DNA of 64,000 bases, from the NCBI GenBank assembly GCA_012729015.1, contig JAAYDY010000105.1, positions 123,851-187,850 of the forward strand. The letters are read 5' to 3'. The notes under the pieces are model-generated. The model worked only from the letters and a program-made list of their open reading frames with translations, did no database searches and had not been told where the DNA came from. The stretch's first letter is position 1; each line of letters opens with the position of its first letter. Below, piece by piece: positions 15,796 through 25,637 of the stretch. The position numbers and the translations under genes are program-made. The stretch is from Phycisphaerae bacterium (GTDB lineage: Bacteria > Planctomycetota > Phycisphaerae > FEN-1346 > JAACEH01).

Positions 15796-17775
15796 TCATG
15801 TCGCCGGCGGCGGCGTGGTCTCGCCACTTCCCGGTTCAGGAGTCGGACCGGGCACAGGGGCGGGGGCACCTGCGGGCGGCGGCGTTGCCTCATCGGCCGG
15901 CTCCGGGACAGGCGTCGGCGTCGGCTCAGGAGTGGGCCCCGGCTCGGGCGTGGTCTCCTCGGGCATCGAAGGCGGCAGGAAACGCTCGGCAAAGGCTACG
16001 GCCTTGTTCAACTGGTCGTAGCCCAGGCCCGTGTCGAGCCGGATCCGTCCCCGGTCCAGACCAAGCACGAGTCCTACCACTCCCTGGTCGCTGATCGCTT
16101 TGCGGTCTTCCTCGTCGAACACCACGGGCTTGCGCGACGCGCCGCCCGAAGGGCCGGCCAGGACGAGCGAACGCCCGAGCATAGCCGGAAGGCTCAAGTA
16201 CATTTCCACATTGCGCATGTCGGGAAGGGAGTGCCGCACATCGTCCATCTGCTTCGGCGGCGTCCCGGCCTTCTCGTCGAGGGCCATGTCGATGGCCGCC
16301 TTGAAGAGCGTCTGGTCGCTGCCGGCGCTGACAATCGCCCGGTCTTTCAGATACGCCAGGCGGTAGACGTAGCCGTCGGGCCCATAGACCTGCCTGGCTC
16401 GCTCTTCGAACAACTCCTTGAAGCGTTTCTTCTCGAACTCGATCTTCGGTTCGAGCCTCGATATCTTGACTCCGCGATACTCCTCCACGGCCGGCTTGTA
16501 CTGAAGGATCACTCGCGTGCCCGCCTGATCGCCCACCTTGAGCAACGTGCCGAAGAAATCCTGGGCCGCATCGTTGAACATGTCGCGGTCCTTGATTCGC
16601 ATGATCGTCACGTTGGCCTCGGTGGCGCCGCTGGCCGGGTCGGGCAGGGACGTCATCATCTCGAACTGGCCGGTGAACTGGTCCGCCATCTCGCTCACGG
16701 CGTCCATCAGGGCCTCGCGAGTGTCCGGCTGCACCTTGCGGCTCGCCTGAGGCGAGTTCTGGATGATGAAATCCGTGACCGTCGCCAGGGCCACCTTCAG
16801 CATGTCGGGATTCACCTGGATGCCGCTGACGGACACGTGCGGCAGATCGAGCGGCAGATCGCCGACCAGCGAACTGTTGCTGCCCCCCATGTCGAGGAGG
16901 TTCCGGTAGATGGACCCGTCCTCGGCGAACCGGCACAGGGCGGAGACGGCCACATCGTCGGCGCCCAGCCGGATGCCCAGATCAAACGAATCGAGCTGCT
17001 CCAGAAGTTCGTCGATCGCCCCCAGGTACGTCAACAGCATGTCGCTGTAGGCGTACAGCGTCGGGTCGCCCATGACTTTGGTGGCCATCGAGCGGCGGAA
17101 CCGGTCCGACGCCTCGCGCCGGCTTTCCAGCGTCCGTCGCATGTCCACGTGAACGAACAGGTCGCTCTGCCCAAGGACCTGCCGCTGCTCGTCGGTCAGC
17201 CGCGGCGCGATGCCTGACGTGCCGTCCCGGATGTCGCGGCACGTGCGCAGCGACTCCGTGAAGAGAGCGTAGCCGTTGCGATGAATGAAGAACCGCGGCA
17301 CGCGCGTCTCGGTCATCTGGTACAGGCCGTCCTCGACCTCATCTGCCGCATTGTATTCAAGGAACTGTTCGAGCCCGGCCACCGGCACCATGAAGACGGC
17401 GTTGCGCCCTCGGTAGGCCACCGGGTCCAGGTACGCGATGCCCATGGCGCCGCGCTGGGCCACGCCGCCGCGCACTCCTACTTTCACGCTGATCATGTCG
17501 GTGACGGAACTGTCCTGGATGGGCAGACGCAGCCCGGTCTTCTGCTCGAACAGAACACTCTTGGCCGCCACGTCGCCGAGGTCTGCGAGCACAAGGAACG
17601 TGGTCGTGCGGTCGGGCATGGCGGCCAGCAGGTCGGCCGTGGACCGGGCCTGCCCGGCGGGAGGAGTTCCCGCGCCGCCGGTCTCCCCGGTCGGCCCGCC
17701 CGGGCCCGTCTGTCCGCAGACGGCCCCTGCCGCAACGACGATCACACCCATGGCCCAGATTCGCATACGGTTCAT
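15796..17775 (-). CDS. Large secreted protein of unknown function with Pro/Thr-rich tail
   Basis: 659 residues. A signal peptide (MNRMRIWAMGVIVVAAGAVCGQ) is followed by a Gly/Pro-rich linker and about 540 residues of mixed alpha/beta sequence without known motif (for example ADLLAAMPDRTTTFLVLADLGD; DLFVHVDMRRTLESRR; QFEMMTSLPDP). The last 65 residues are a Pro-Thr-Glu repeat tail. It resembles DUF3352-like secreted proteins described from Planctomycetota, but this is an impression. The ATG at 17775 is preferred over 17793 because GAGGTG precedes it. It begins 42 bases after the oppF-like gene on the same strand and may be its last co-transcribed gene. Confidence 0.8.
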   Translation of the reverse strand: MNRMRIWAMGVIVVAAGAVCGQTGPGGPTGETGGAGTPPAGQARSTADLLAAMPDRTTTFLVLADLGDVAAKSVLFEQKTGLRLPIQDSSVTDMISVKVGVRGGVAQRGAMGIAYLDPVAYRGRNAVFMVPVAGLEQFLEYNAADEVEDGLYQMTETRVPRFFIHRNGYALFTESLRTCRDIRDGTSGIAPRLTDEQRQVLGQSDLFVHVDMRRTLESRREASDRFRRSMATKVMGDPTLYAYSDMLLTYLGAIDELLEQLDSFDLGIRLGADDVAVSALCRFAEDGSIYRNLLDMGGSNSSLVGDLPLDLPHVSVSGIQVNPDMLKVALATVTDFIIQNSPQASRKVQPDTREALMDAVSEMADQFTGQFEMMTSLPDPASGATEANVTIMRIKDRDMFNDAAQDFFGTLLKVGDQAGTRVILQYKPAVEEYRGVKISRLEPKIEFEKKRFKELFEERARQVYGPDGYVYRLAYLKDRAIVSAGSDQTLFKAAIDMALDEKAGTPPKQMDDVRHSLPDMRNVEMYLSLPAMLGRSLVLAGPSGGASRKPVVFDEEDRKAISDQGVVGLVLGLDRGRIRLDTGLGYDQLNKAVAFAERFLPPSMPEETTPEPGPTPEPTPTPVPEPADEATPPPAGAPAPVPGPTPEPGSGETTPPPAT

Positions 17776-17817
17776 GTCGCACCTCAGAGTCACGAGGGTC
17801 GAAACAGTTCGTCCGCC

Positions 17818-18837
17818 TCAGTCGTACAGGTGACACGCCGCCACGTGGTCGGTCCGACCGTCCACCGGCTTCAGCATTGGCGTTTCTATCGAACAGCGGT
17901 TCAACGCCTTCGGACACCGCGGGTGAAACGGGCACCCCGACGGCGGGTGAATGGGGCTCGGCGGCTCGCCCTCCCGCATGTCCAGGAACTTCTGCCGCTG
18001 CTTCGGGTCCGGCAGCGGGATCGCGCTCATCAGGCACCACGTGTACGGATGCCTGGCGTTACCGTACAGCACGTCGCTGGGCGCCTTTTCGACGATACGC
18101 CCCAGGTACATGACGGCCACCTCGTCGGCGATGTGCGCCACCACCGACAGGTCGTGAGCAATGAACAGGTACGTCAATCCGAGCTCAGTCTGAAGGTCCT
18201 CCAGCAGGTTGAGAATCTGGGCCTGGATGCTGACGTCCAGCGCGCTGACCGGCTCGTCGCACACGATCAGCCGCGGACGAAGGGCCAGGGCCCGGGCGAT
18301 GCCGATGCGCTGCCGCTGACCGCCGCTGAACTCGTGCGGGTACCGATTCATATAATCGGGCGTCAGCCCCACCCGTCTTAACAAGTCTGCGACAATCTCC
18401 TGCCGCTCGGCCCCCGCGGCCAGGCCGTGAACCGTCAGGGCCTCCCCGACGATGCTGCCGACGGTCATTCGCGGGTTCAACGACCCATAGGGGTCCTGGA
18501 AAATGATCTGCATGTGGCGGCGCAGGCGGCGCAGCTCGGATTCCGACTGGGCAAACACGTCCTGGCCGTCAAGCAGCACCAAGCCGGCCGTCGCCGGAAT
18601 GAGTCGCAGGATCGTCCGTCCTGTGGTCGTTTTGCCGCATCCGCTCTCCCCGACGAGGCCGAGCGTCTGCCCCTGGGCAATCGAAAACGACACGCCGTCG
18701 ACCGCCTTGACGTACCCGATCGTACCACCAAAAAGCCCGCGACGCACGGGAAAATGCGTCTTCAGGTTCTCCACCATCAGCAACGGAGGTTTCGCGGCGG
18801 GACGCATCGGCACCGGCCCGGACTGCACGGCTGTCAT
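17818..18837 (-). CDS. Peptide-type ABC importer, ATPase subunit (OppF/DppF-like)
   Basis: 339-residue cytoplasmic ATPase. Walker A GESGCGKTT, the Q-loop, signature FSGGQRQRIGIARAL, Walker B LIVCDEPVSALD, and the switch His (FIAHDLSV) are intact. The C-terminal oligopeptide-ATPase extension has HPRCPKALNRC and a later Cys, the usual iron-sulfur/cysteine set. The ATG at 18837 has AGGAGGAG upstream and overlaps the stop of the OppD-like gene as ATGA, so translation is coupled. With OppD it forms a heterodimer serving the two permease sets upstream. Confidence 0.94.
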   Translation of the reverse strand: MTAVQSGPVPMRPAAKPPLLMVENLKTHFPVRRGLFGGTIGYVKAVDGVSFSIAQGQTLGLVGESGCGKTTTGRTILRLIPATAGLVLLDGQDVFAQSESELRRLRRHMQIIFQDPYGSLNPRMTVGSIVGEALTVHGLAAGAERQEIVADLLRRVGLTPDYMNRYPHEFSGGQRQRIGIARALALRPRLIVCDEPVSALDVSIQAQILNLLEDLQTELGLTYLFIAHDLSVVAHIADEVAVMYLGRIVEKAPSDVLYGNARHPYTWCLMSAIPLPDPKQRQKFLDMREGEPPSPIHPPSGCPFHPRCPKALNRCSIETPMLKPVDGRTDHVAACHLYD

Positions 18838-19916
18838 CGACTCTCCTCCTGTGGCGGACTCACCGGCGTGCTGACGGCCCGATCGAACGGCAACGTCCCC
18901 TCGGGCCGGGCCTTCCAGCAACGCACCCCATGGCCCGTGCGCAGTTCCTGCAACTGCGGCACGCGAGCGGCGCAGGAGGCGTCGGCAATCGGGCACCGAG
19001 GATGGAACGCGCACCCCGACGGGATGCGGGCCGGCATGGGCACCCTGCCGGGAATGACTTTCAGGCGTTTGCCTCTCTCGTGCATGCTCGGCAGGCTCTC
19101 GAACAGGCCGACCGTATACGGGTGCAGCGGCCGATCGAACAGCTCGTCCACGTCGGCGAACTCCACGATGCGGCCGGCGTACATGACGGCCACTCGATGT
19201 GCATTCTGGGCCACCACGCCCAGATCGTGCGTGATCAGGATGACGCTCATCCGCAATTCCCGCTGAAGGCGGTTGAGCAGTTTCAGAATCTGGGCCTGGA
19301 TCGTCACGTCCAGGGCCGTTGTCGGCTCGTCGGCGATCAGGATCGAGGGATTGCAGATCAGGGCCATGGCGATCATCACCCGCTGTCGCATGCCGCCCGA
19401 AAGCTGGTGCGGGTATTCCTCGACACGTTGCTCGGCCGCCGGTATGCCCACCAGGCGAAGCATCTCGACCGTGCGGTCGTAGAGCTGCTCGGGCGTCACC
19501 GCTTCGTGGACTTCCAGGGCCTCGGCGATCTGGCGGCCCACCGTGAAGACCGGATTGAGGCTCGTCATCGGCTCCTGGAAGATCATGGCGATCTCCTTGC
19601 CGCGGATGCGACGCACCTCGTCCTCGGACATGTGCAGGATGTCCTGCCCTTTGTAGAGAATCTGCCCGGCGGCAATCCGCCCCGGCGGCGGCACGAGGCG
19701 AAGAATCGACAGCGACGTGACGCTCTTGCCGCAGCCGCTCTCGCCGACCAGGGCCAGCGTCTCGCCGCGCCGGACATCGAAACTGACGCCCCCTACGGCG
19801 CGGGCGACGCCCTCTTCGGTCCGAAAGACCGTTTCCAGGTCGTGGACGCTCAGGATCGTCTCGCCGATGTCACCGGCGGCCTGGTCTTCGTGGATCATCC
19901 CGGACGGTATGCTCAT
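18834..19916 (-). CDS. Peptide-type ABC importer, ATPase subunit (OppD/DppD-like)
   Basis: 360 residues. Walker [11 protein letters not shown], signature [15 protein letters not shown], Walker [13 protein letters not shown], switch His LITHDLGV. The OppD-type C-terminus carries [11 protein letters not shown]. It starts 8 bases after the upstream permease gene with AAGGA before the ATG, and ends overlapping the OppF-like gene. The only two ATPase genes in the cluster are these, whereas there are two permease pairs and two binding proteins, so they probably power both. Confidence 0.94.
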   Translation of the reverse strand: MSIPSGMIHEDQAAGDIGETILSVHDLETVFRTEEGVARAVGGVSFDVRRGETLALVGESGCGKSVTSLSILRLVPPPGRIAAGQILYKGQDILHMSEDEVRRIRGKEIAMIFQEPMTSLNPVFTVGRQIAEALEVHEAVTPEQLYDRTVEMLRLVGIPAAEQRVEEYPHQLSGGMRQRVMIAMALICNPSILIADEPTTALDVTIQAQILKLLNRLQRELRMSVILITHDLGVVAQNAHRVAVMYAGRIVEFADVDELFDRPLHPYTVGLFESLPSMHERGKRLKVIPGRVPMPARIPSGCAFHPRCPIADASCAARVPQLQELRTGHGVRCWKARPEGTLPFDRAVSTPVSPPQEESR

Positions 19917-19924
19917 GGCGGTCC

Positions 19925-21622
19925 TTACACTTCCTTGAGACGCGGGTCAATGGCGTCTCGCAACCCTTCGCCCACGAGATTGTACGCCAGAACGGCAAGG
20001 AAAATGATCGTTCCGGCAACGACGACCAGTTGCGGCCTCTCGGTGGCCACGGATCGAGCGTGCTGAAGCAGCAGCCCCCAGCTTGGATAATCGGGATCGC
20101 CCAGGCTCAGAAAGCTCAGGGTCGCCTCCAGGGTGATGGCTCCGGCAATGCCGAACGTGGCGCCCACGAGAACAGGGGCAATCGTGTTCGGCAGCGCGTG
20201 CCGCAGGATGATGTACAGCGACGAGAGGCCGCTGGCCCGGGCCGCGGTGATGTAGTCGAGGCCCTTGGCCTGGAGGACCCCGCTGCGGATCAGCCGCGCG
20301 GTGCCCGTCCAACTGGTCAACCCGATGGCGATCATGATGTACCAGAGTTTCGGCCCCCAGAGGGCGATGATCGTGAGCAGTAGGAAGAAGGTCGGGAAGC
20401 AGATGAAGACCTCGACCACGCGCTGAAGCAGCAGATCCACCCAGCCGCCGAAGTACGCGCTGATGCCGCCGATCAGGATGCCGATGAGGGTGCTGATGCC
20501 CACGGCGATGAAACCGACGGCCAGTCCGATGCGTGCGCCATAGACGATCCGGGAAGCGTTGCTGCGTCCCAGCCGATCCGTGCCGAGGAAGTGCAGGGCG
20601 TTGGGAATCTCATACTTCTGCCCGACCCCTGTATCGGTCGGCGCGTAGGGAATGGGCGGCATCAGCCACGACGCCTCGACGCCGGCGGCCACTTCCTTCC
20701 GGTAATCGCGCTCGAGGCGGATGGTATGGGTCTGGCCGTTCGCCACGAACGTCTCTTCGCGGAAGATACGGTCCGGCGCCACCCGGCAGTTCGTCAGCAG
20801 CAGCACGATCAGGAGGGCCGCATAGCCATGTCCGCCGAGGGCCCAGGCCATCCGGGCGGGACTCACGACGCCCACTCGCCGCAGCAGCCGCGCGGTCACA
20901 GGCGTCAACGCGAGCACTGCGGCAACCAGGCCCCAGAGCAACTGCGTTTTCGACACGGTCGCCAGAACCGGCACGGGAACAGCCTCCGGCCTCAACACCA
21001 TGAGAACCGCCGCCAGGGCGACATAGAGCAGCAGCGGCAGCCCCCACCCGAGCAGTCCGGCGACTTCCGACAGCGAGCCGCGCAGCGTCCGGGCAAGGAA
21101 CCTGTGCATCACGGCGCCGATGATGGCAACCACGGGCAACAGGAGCAGGCCGATGTGGAAGGCCGTCAGTTCACGCATCGGCGGCAGGTCCACCGTCTTC
21201 AGCGACGTGTTGCTCATTGCCGCGGCGAAGAGCAGAAAGAGCAGCAGGTTGACCGCCGTGGCGCGCCGCAGGTCGTTCAATCGCCAGAACGTCCAGTCCG
21301 TCCGCGCCAGCAGCCGCCGCGTCACCGGAATCAGCAGAAACAGGGCCAGGGCGGCGAAAAGGATCAGGTCGATGTTGGTCATGGCCCTGAAGAGCGGGAA
21401 CGTCAGGCCCTCGGACGGCGTGTGCCAATAGTATGGGTACTTGTTCGCCAGGAGCGGCGCGAAGATCGACATCAGGAACAGCAGGCTCACCATGGCCAGT
21501 CCGACCATGGCGGGCTTGTGCCTGCGGAACTGGCGCCAGACGATCTGCCAGTAGCTTCGGCTGACGACCGGCAGTTCGTCCAGGGAGGCCGACGGGCCCT
21601 GAGTTGCCTGTGGCTCAGTCAT
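19925..21622 (-). CDS. Peptide-type ABC importer permease C, with a ~200-residue multi-spanning insertion
   Basis: 565 residues, against about 300 for DppC/OppC. The first membrane segment (AMVGLAMVSLLFLMSIFAPL, 38-57) and the C-terminal permease core (from HFLGTDRLGRSNASRIVYGARIGLAVG at 344, EAA loop about 460-480, end VGEGLRDAIDPRLK) are normal. Between them, in what should be a short periplasmic stretch, lie about six more hydrophobic segments (84-100, 123-136, 152-172, 187-210, 228-247, 264-278) and a charged domain 285-340. The start overlaps the end of the partner permease as ATGACTGA. The frame is intact throughout, so this is not a sequencing join. Confidence 0.92.
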   Translation of the reverse strand: MTEPQATQGPSASLDELPVVSRSYWQIVWRQFRRHKPAMVGLAMVSLLFLMSIFAPLLANKYPYYWHTPSEGLTFPLFRAMTNIDLILFAALALFLLIPVTRRLLARTDWTFWRLNDLRRATAVNLLLFLLFAAAMSNTSLKTVDLPPMRELTAFHIGLLLLPVVAIIGAVMHRFLARTLRGSLSEVAGLLGWGLPLLLYVALAAVLMVLRPEAVPVPVLATVSKTQLLWGLVAAVLALTPVTARLLRRVGVVSPARMAWALGGHGYAALLIVLLLTNCRVAPDRIFREETFVANGQTHTIRLERDYRKEVAAGVEASWLMPPIPYAPTDTGVGQKYEIPNALHFLGTDRLGRSNASRIVYGARIGLAVGFIAVGISTLIGILIGGISAYFGGWVDLLLQRVVEVFICFPTFFLLLTIIALWGPKLWYIMIAIGLTSWTGTARLIRSGVLQAKGLDYITAARASGLSSLYIILRHALPNTIAPVLVGATFGIAGAITLEATLSFLSLGDPDYPSWGLLLQHARSVATERPQLVVVAGTIIFLAVLAYNLVGEGLRDAIDPRLKEV

Positions 21623-22682
21623 AGCGCACCCTCGGGTCCACGGCCGCCAGCAGCAGGTCGGCCAGCAGCATGGCGACGAGCGTCAGGACGGCGCCGATGA
21701 GGCTGATCGCCTCGATCATGGTGTAGTCGCGGCGGATGACGGCGGTGTAGAACAGAAGCCCCATGCCGTTCAGATTGAAGATGGTCTCCACGATGATTGA
21801 GCCGCCGATCAACGCCGGCAGAATGAACGCCATGACCGTGATCATCGGCAGCAGGCTGTTGCGTACGGCGTGCACGTAGACAACTGTGCGCTCGCGGAGT
21901 CCCTTGGCGCGGGCCGTGCGAACGTAATCCATCCGCAGATTCTCCAGCAGGCTCGTGCGACTCAGTTTCGCCATGTACGCCAGGCTGCCGACGGTCAGCG
22001 TGATGACCGGCAGGATCATGTGGCGCACCCCGTCGCCAAGGTAGGCCCACGTGGAGAGCTGGTCCGCCTGGTCGTCGTGCATGCCGCCCACGGGCATGAT
22101 CACCCAGAGCCAGTCCGGGTGATGCACACGAAGATAGCCCTCCAGCTCTCCCCCCTTGGAGAACACCACGATCAGCATCAGCCCGAGCACGATGGCCGGG
22201 ATGCTGTACATGATCAGGACCGCCACGCCCGAGCCGGTGTCGAAGACGGCACGCCGCAGCGGGTCGGCGTAGCGGTTCTTCGCCGCAACCAGTCCGATAG
22301 GTATCGCCAGCAGATAGGTCAGCAGCAGGGACACGGCGTTCAGTCGAATCGTGATGCCGATCCGCTCGGCGATCATCTCCGTCACCGGGCGCTTCTCGGT
22401 GATGCTGTCGCCCAGATCCCCCCTGAAGAGCCCTCCGGCCATACGTGCAAGCCATTGGACATACTGGACCGGAATGGGCTTGTCGAGGCCGTACCGCGAC
22501 ATGCGTAACTTGATCAGGGCGTCGCGGTCCCCGCCCTGCTCCGACATGTTGCCGCCTTCGCCCCGGACACTCAGACTGATGGGGTCGCCGGGGGCAAAAC
22601 GGATCAGCGCGAACACCACGAAGCTGATGCCCAGCAGCGTCGGAAGCATCAGTGCGATGCGCTTGATCACGTACTTGGTCAT
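21615..22682 (-). CDS. Peptide-type ABC importer permease B (DppB/OppB-like), set 2
   Basis: 355-residue inner-membrane permease. Family marks: MTKYVIKRIALMLPTLLGISFVVFALIRFAPGDP at the start, a periplasmic loop, then the membrane core with LIMYSIPAIVLGLML, the EAA-type loop ENLRMDYVRTARAKGLRER and the end RVRYD. It carries a larger loop after TM4 (HHPDWLWVIMPVGGMHDD). The ATG at 22682 gives the standard N-terminus but has a poor ribosome site; a GTG at 22718 is the alternative. Located between binding protein 2 and the enlarged permease C. Confidence 0.92.
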   Translation of the reverse strand: MTKYVIKRIALMLPTLLGISFVVFALIRFAPGDPISLSVRGEGGNMSEQGGDRDALIKLRMSRYGLDKPIPVQYVQWLARMAGGLFRGDLGDSITEKRPVTEMIAERIGITIRLNAVSLLLTYLLAIPIGLVAAKNRYADPLRRAVFDTGSGVAVLIMYSIPAIVLGLMLIVVFSKGGELEGYLRVHHPDWLWVIMPVGGMHDDQADQLSTWAYLGDGVRHMILPVITLTVGSLAYMAKLSRTSLLENLRMDYVRTARAKGLRERTVVYVHAVRNSLLPMITVMAFILPALIGGSIIVETIFNLNGMGLLFYTAVIRRDYTMIEAISLIGAVLTLVAMLLADLLLAAVDPRVRYD

Positions 22683-22778
22683 AGGACGGTCCGAATCATC
22701 GTGTCCGGCCTCCGGCACTTCGTCATCGAGGACACTCGCGTGCGTCGCGGCGACGGGGGCCGCCGCCCTTCCGCCGGA

Positions 22779-24554
22779 CTACTGCCCGTACAGGCGCATG
22801 CCCTGCGGCGTCCACCAATCCCGCTCGTCCAGCCCCAGGGCGTGAATCCTCACGTCCTCGAACCGCCGATGCACCGCCGCCAGAGACCGCCGCCCGAAGA
22901 GAAACGTGTACGGCTGCTCTTCGTGCAGCAGGCGGTGGAATTTGTGGTAGATTTCGTTCCGTTTCGTGCGATCGAACTCCACCCGAGCCGCCTCGATCAG
23001 CCGATCAGCCTCGGCATTGCGGAAACTGATGAAATTCGAGCCGCGGTTCGCGATGCTGTCGGAGTGCCATATCTGGTACGGATCGCCCTCGATGGATCCC
23101 CCGCCCCAGGACAGCATCACCGCCTCAAACTTACGCTCGTTCAACCGTTCCTCAAAGACGGACCACTCCAGTTGCGTCAACTCCATCTTCACGCCGACTC
23201 TGCCCATCTCTTCTTTGACCATGCTGCCGATGTCGAGCAGCGTGGGCGCGCCCTGGCCCATCATCAGCGTGAACTTCAGGGGCTTGCCGTCCTTGTCCAG
23301 GACGCCGTCGCCGTCGGTGTCGCGCCATCCGGCCTCCGTCAGCAACTGCACCGCCTTCACTGGATCAAACGGCCACGGCTCGATGGCCGGATCCGCCTGG
23401 ATCGGCACCTTGACCAGCTCCGAACCCATCCAGAAGGGGCCGCTGACCACGTCCACCAGATCGTACAGGATGTCCTTCTTCATTCTCTCGCGCGGCACAA
23501 GGTGCGTCAGCGCCAGGCGCAAACGGCGGTCCTGGAACAACTTATTGTTCTGGTTGTACCCGATGAAGCTGTACCCATTGTAGGGCGTCTTGTACTGGAG
23601 CCGCTTGTAGTGCGACTCGAAGTCCTTGTCGTCCTCAGCGAAGACGTACTTCTCCGCAGACATGGCCATCCAATCCATTTCCTGGGCCTTGCATTTCTGG
23701 TAGGCCGCCGTGTCATCCACCACGATCTTGAAGACGATCTTGTCGAAGTGGTACGGGCGACCGTAGTAGAGCGGATTCCGCTTCAGCACGACCTGCTGCC
23801 CGGGTTCCCAGCTCTCAAAGACATACGGACCCGAACCCACCAGCTTGTCCCGAATGGCATTGAAGGCCTCGGCGTCCGTGAACTCGTAGACGTGCCGCGG
23901 AATGATCGTCATGTACCCTCCGCCGGCCACCTCGAAGCTCTTGAAGTACGGCTTCCTGAACTTGAACTCCACCGTCAGATCGTCCAGAGCCTTGACGTGT
24001 TCGACGTCCTTGAAGTAACCCAGCGTCCGAGTCGCATCGACTTCCGGGTTCTTGATCGTTTCGTAGGAGAACAGGATGTCGTCCGTGGTGATCGGCTTGC
24101 CGTCGCTCCACACCATGCCCTTGCGCAGCTTGAAGGTGATGGTCAGGCGATCCTCGGAGATCGTCCACGATTCCGCGAGCTTGCCTTTGAACTCCAGCGT
24201 GTCGGGATCAACGTCAATCAGCGTATCGAACAGGTACCCATGCACCATCTGCGAATAGTAGTCGGTGGACGTCACCGGATTGAGCGTCCGCGGCTCCGCC
24301 GTGAAGTGGCGCACCAGCCAGTCGCCCTGCTTGTCGTTCGCCTCTGCCTGGACCGTGCCGCCGGCGTTGCCCGGCGTCTCCGACGGAACGCGAGGGAGCG
24401 CCGCCGTCGTCGGAGCCGCCTTCAGGTTGGCAATCAGCTTTTCCAGACGTTCATAGTTGCGGTCGGAGGACTGGATCTGCATGTACCCGATGAGGATGAG
24501 CACCCCGAGCAAGAGAACAATCACCACATCACTGGCACGCCAACTCTTGTGCAT
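22779..24554 (-). CDS. Peptide-type ABC importer substrate-binding protein, set 2 (SBP family 5)
   Basis: 591 residues. An N-terminal membrane anchor (VVIVLLLGVLILIGYMQI) rather than a cleavable signal is followed by a coiled-coil/linker region (about 25-75) and then the SBP_bac_5 fold: AEPRTLNPVTSTDYYSQMV, the family signature near AESWTISEDRLTITFKLRKGMVWSDGKPITTDDILFS, GSGPYVFESWEPGQQVVLKRNP. The ligand cannot be told; family 5 proteins bind di- and oligopeptides, nickel or sugars. The ATG at 24554 has GGGGG before it; GTG 24569 and ATG 24566 are alternatives. An own promoter lies upstream. Confidence 0.92.
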   Translation of the reverse strand: MHKSWRASDVVIVLLLGVLILIGYMQIQSSDRNYERLEKLIANLKAAPTTAALPRVPSETPGNAGGTVQAEANDKQGDWLVRHFTAEPRTLNPVTSTDYYSQMVHGYLFDTLIDVDPDTLEFKGKLAESWTISEDRLTITFKLRKGMVWSDGKPITTDDILFSYETIKNPEVDATRTLGYFKDVEHVKALDDLTVEFKFRKPYFKSFEVAGGGYMTIIPRHVYEFTDAEAFNAIRDKLVGSGPYVFESWEPGQQVVLKRNPLYYGRPYHFDKIVFKIVVDDTAAYQKCKAQEMDWMAMSAEKYVFAEDDKDFESHYKRLQYKTPYNGYSFIGYNQNNKLFQDRRLRLALTHLVPRERMKKDILYDLVDVVSGPFWMGSELVKVPIQADPAIEPWPFDPVKAVQLLTEAGWRDTDGDGVLDKDGKPLKFTLMMGQGAPTLLDIGSMVKEEMGRVGVKMELTQLEWSVFEERLNERKFEAVMLSWGGGSIEGDPYQIWHSDSIANRGSNFISFRNAEADRLIEAARVEFDRTKRNEIYHKFHRLLHEEQPYTFLFGRRSLAAVHRRFEDVRIHALGLDERDWWTPQGMRLYGQ

Positions 24555-24619
24555 GGCAACCCCCATCACATCGTGATCCCGCCGCGCGGCGGGGCGTTCC
24601 GTCCGGGTTCAGACCCGGC

Positions 24620-24648
24620 ACTATACCATCCCGGCAAAGGCAAGCCAA
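24620..24648 (-). promoter_or_regulatory. Internal sigma-70 type promoter before the second importer set
   Basis: Minus strand: TTGGCT at 24648-24643, 17-base spacer, TATAGT at 24625-24620; start near 24613, about 59 bases before the binding-protein ATG. It would let set 2 and the ATPases be read apart from set 1. Confidence 0.6.
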
Positions 24649-24698
24649 GCTCAATACGAGCCTGGGCCGTTCCTGCGCAGCCCTTCCCCTCGCCGCCG

Positions 24699-25637
24699 TC
24701 AGTCTTTGCCGGAAATCAGCTTCGGATCGAAGGCGTCGCGGAGCCCGTCGCCAATGAAATTCAGGGCCAGCAGCGTCAGGGCCAGCATGGCACACGGGAA
24801 CACCAGCAGCCACCAGTAGTTGACCATCGGGCTGAGCGTCTGGACGCCGTCGCTGGCCAGGGTGCCCCAGCTGGCCAACGGCGCCGAGATGCCCAGGCCC
24901 AGGAAGCTCAGAAACGATTCCTGGAGAATGGCCACCGGGACCGTGAGCGTGGCGCACACGACGATGGGCCCCAACAGGTTAGGCACCATGTGCCGCAGCA
25001 GAATGGCCATCGGCCCTGCCCCGAGGGCCCGCGCCGCCACCACGAATTCCTCCTGCCTCAGTCGCAGCACCTGCCCGCGGATGATCCGCGCCATCGTCAG
25101 CCACATCACGCACCCGATGGCCACGAACAGCACGATCAGGCTCTGTTCGGCGTAGACGAGTATCAGGATCACCAGCAAGATATAGGGCAACCCGTACAGC
25201 GTGTCCACCACGCGCATCATCCACCGGTCCACGGCACCGCCTGCCTGCCCCGCGACGGCCCCGTAGACCGTGCCGATGACCACGCTGATGGCCGCCGAGA
25301 TCAGGCCGACGAACAGGCTGACCGCTCCGCCCTGGAGCGTCCGCATCAGCAGATCGCGGCCGTTGGTGTCGGTGCCGAACGGGTGCTGCCACGATGGCGG
25401 CCAGGGATGCGGTTGTCCTACGCGCGAGTCTTCCTCCTGGCCGACCGTCCAGGTGCGACCCTCCGACAGGCCGTAGACGTACACGCAGGAGCAGGCCACG
25501 AACACAGCCGCCAGGACGGCGCCACTGGCCATGGCGGCTTTGTTCGCCCGGAAGCGGCGCATGCCGAGCGCCAGCGGGCTGCGGCTCACTACCGCCGAGG
25601 GAACGTCCATGGCCGACTCCGCAATGCGATCAGTCAT
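24699..25637 (-). CDS. Peptide-type ABC importer permease C (DppC/OppC-like), set 1
   Basis: 312 residues, normal for the family. RRFRANKAAMASGAVLAAVFVACSCVYV (TM1), then the short periplasmic piece with HPFGTDTNGRDLLMRTLQGGAVSLFVG, the core with YGLPYILLVILILVYA, EAA loop LRQEEFVVAARALGAGPMAILLRHMVPN and end IGDGLRDAFDPKL. The ATG at 25637 follows GAGGA and overlaps the upstream stop as ATGACTGA, the same junction as in set 2, which suggests the sets arose by duplication of a B-C unit. Confidence 0.93.
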   Translation of the reverse strand: MTDRIAESAMDVPSAVVSRSPLALGMRRFRANKAAMASGAVLAAVFVACSCVYVYGLSEGRTWTVGQEEDSRVGQPHPWPPSWQHPFGTDTNGRDLLMRTLQGGAVSLFVGLISAAISVVIGTVYGAVAGQAGGAVDRWMMRVVDTLYGLPYILLVILILVYAEQSLIVLFVAIGCVMWLTMARIIRGQVLRLRQEEFVVAARALGAGPMAILLRHMVPNLLGPIVVCATLTVPVAILQESFLSFLGLGISAPLASWGTLASDGVQTLSPMVNYWWLLVFPCAMLALTLLALNFIGDGLRDAFDPKLISGKD

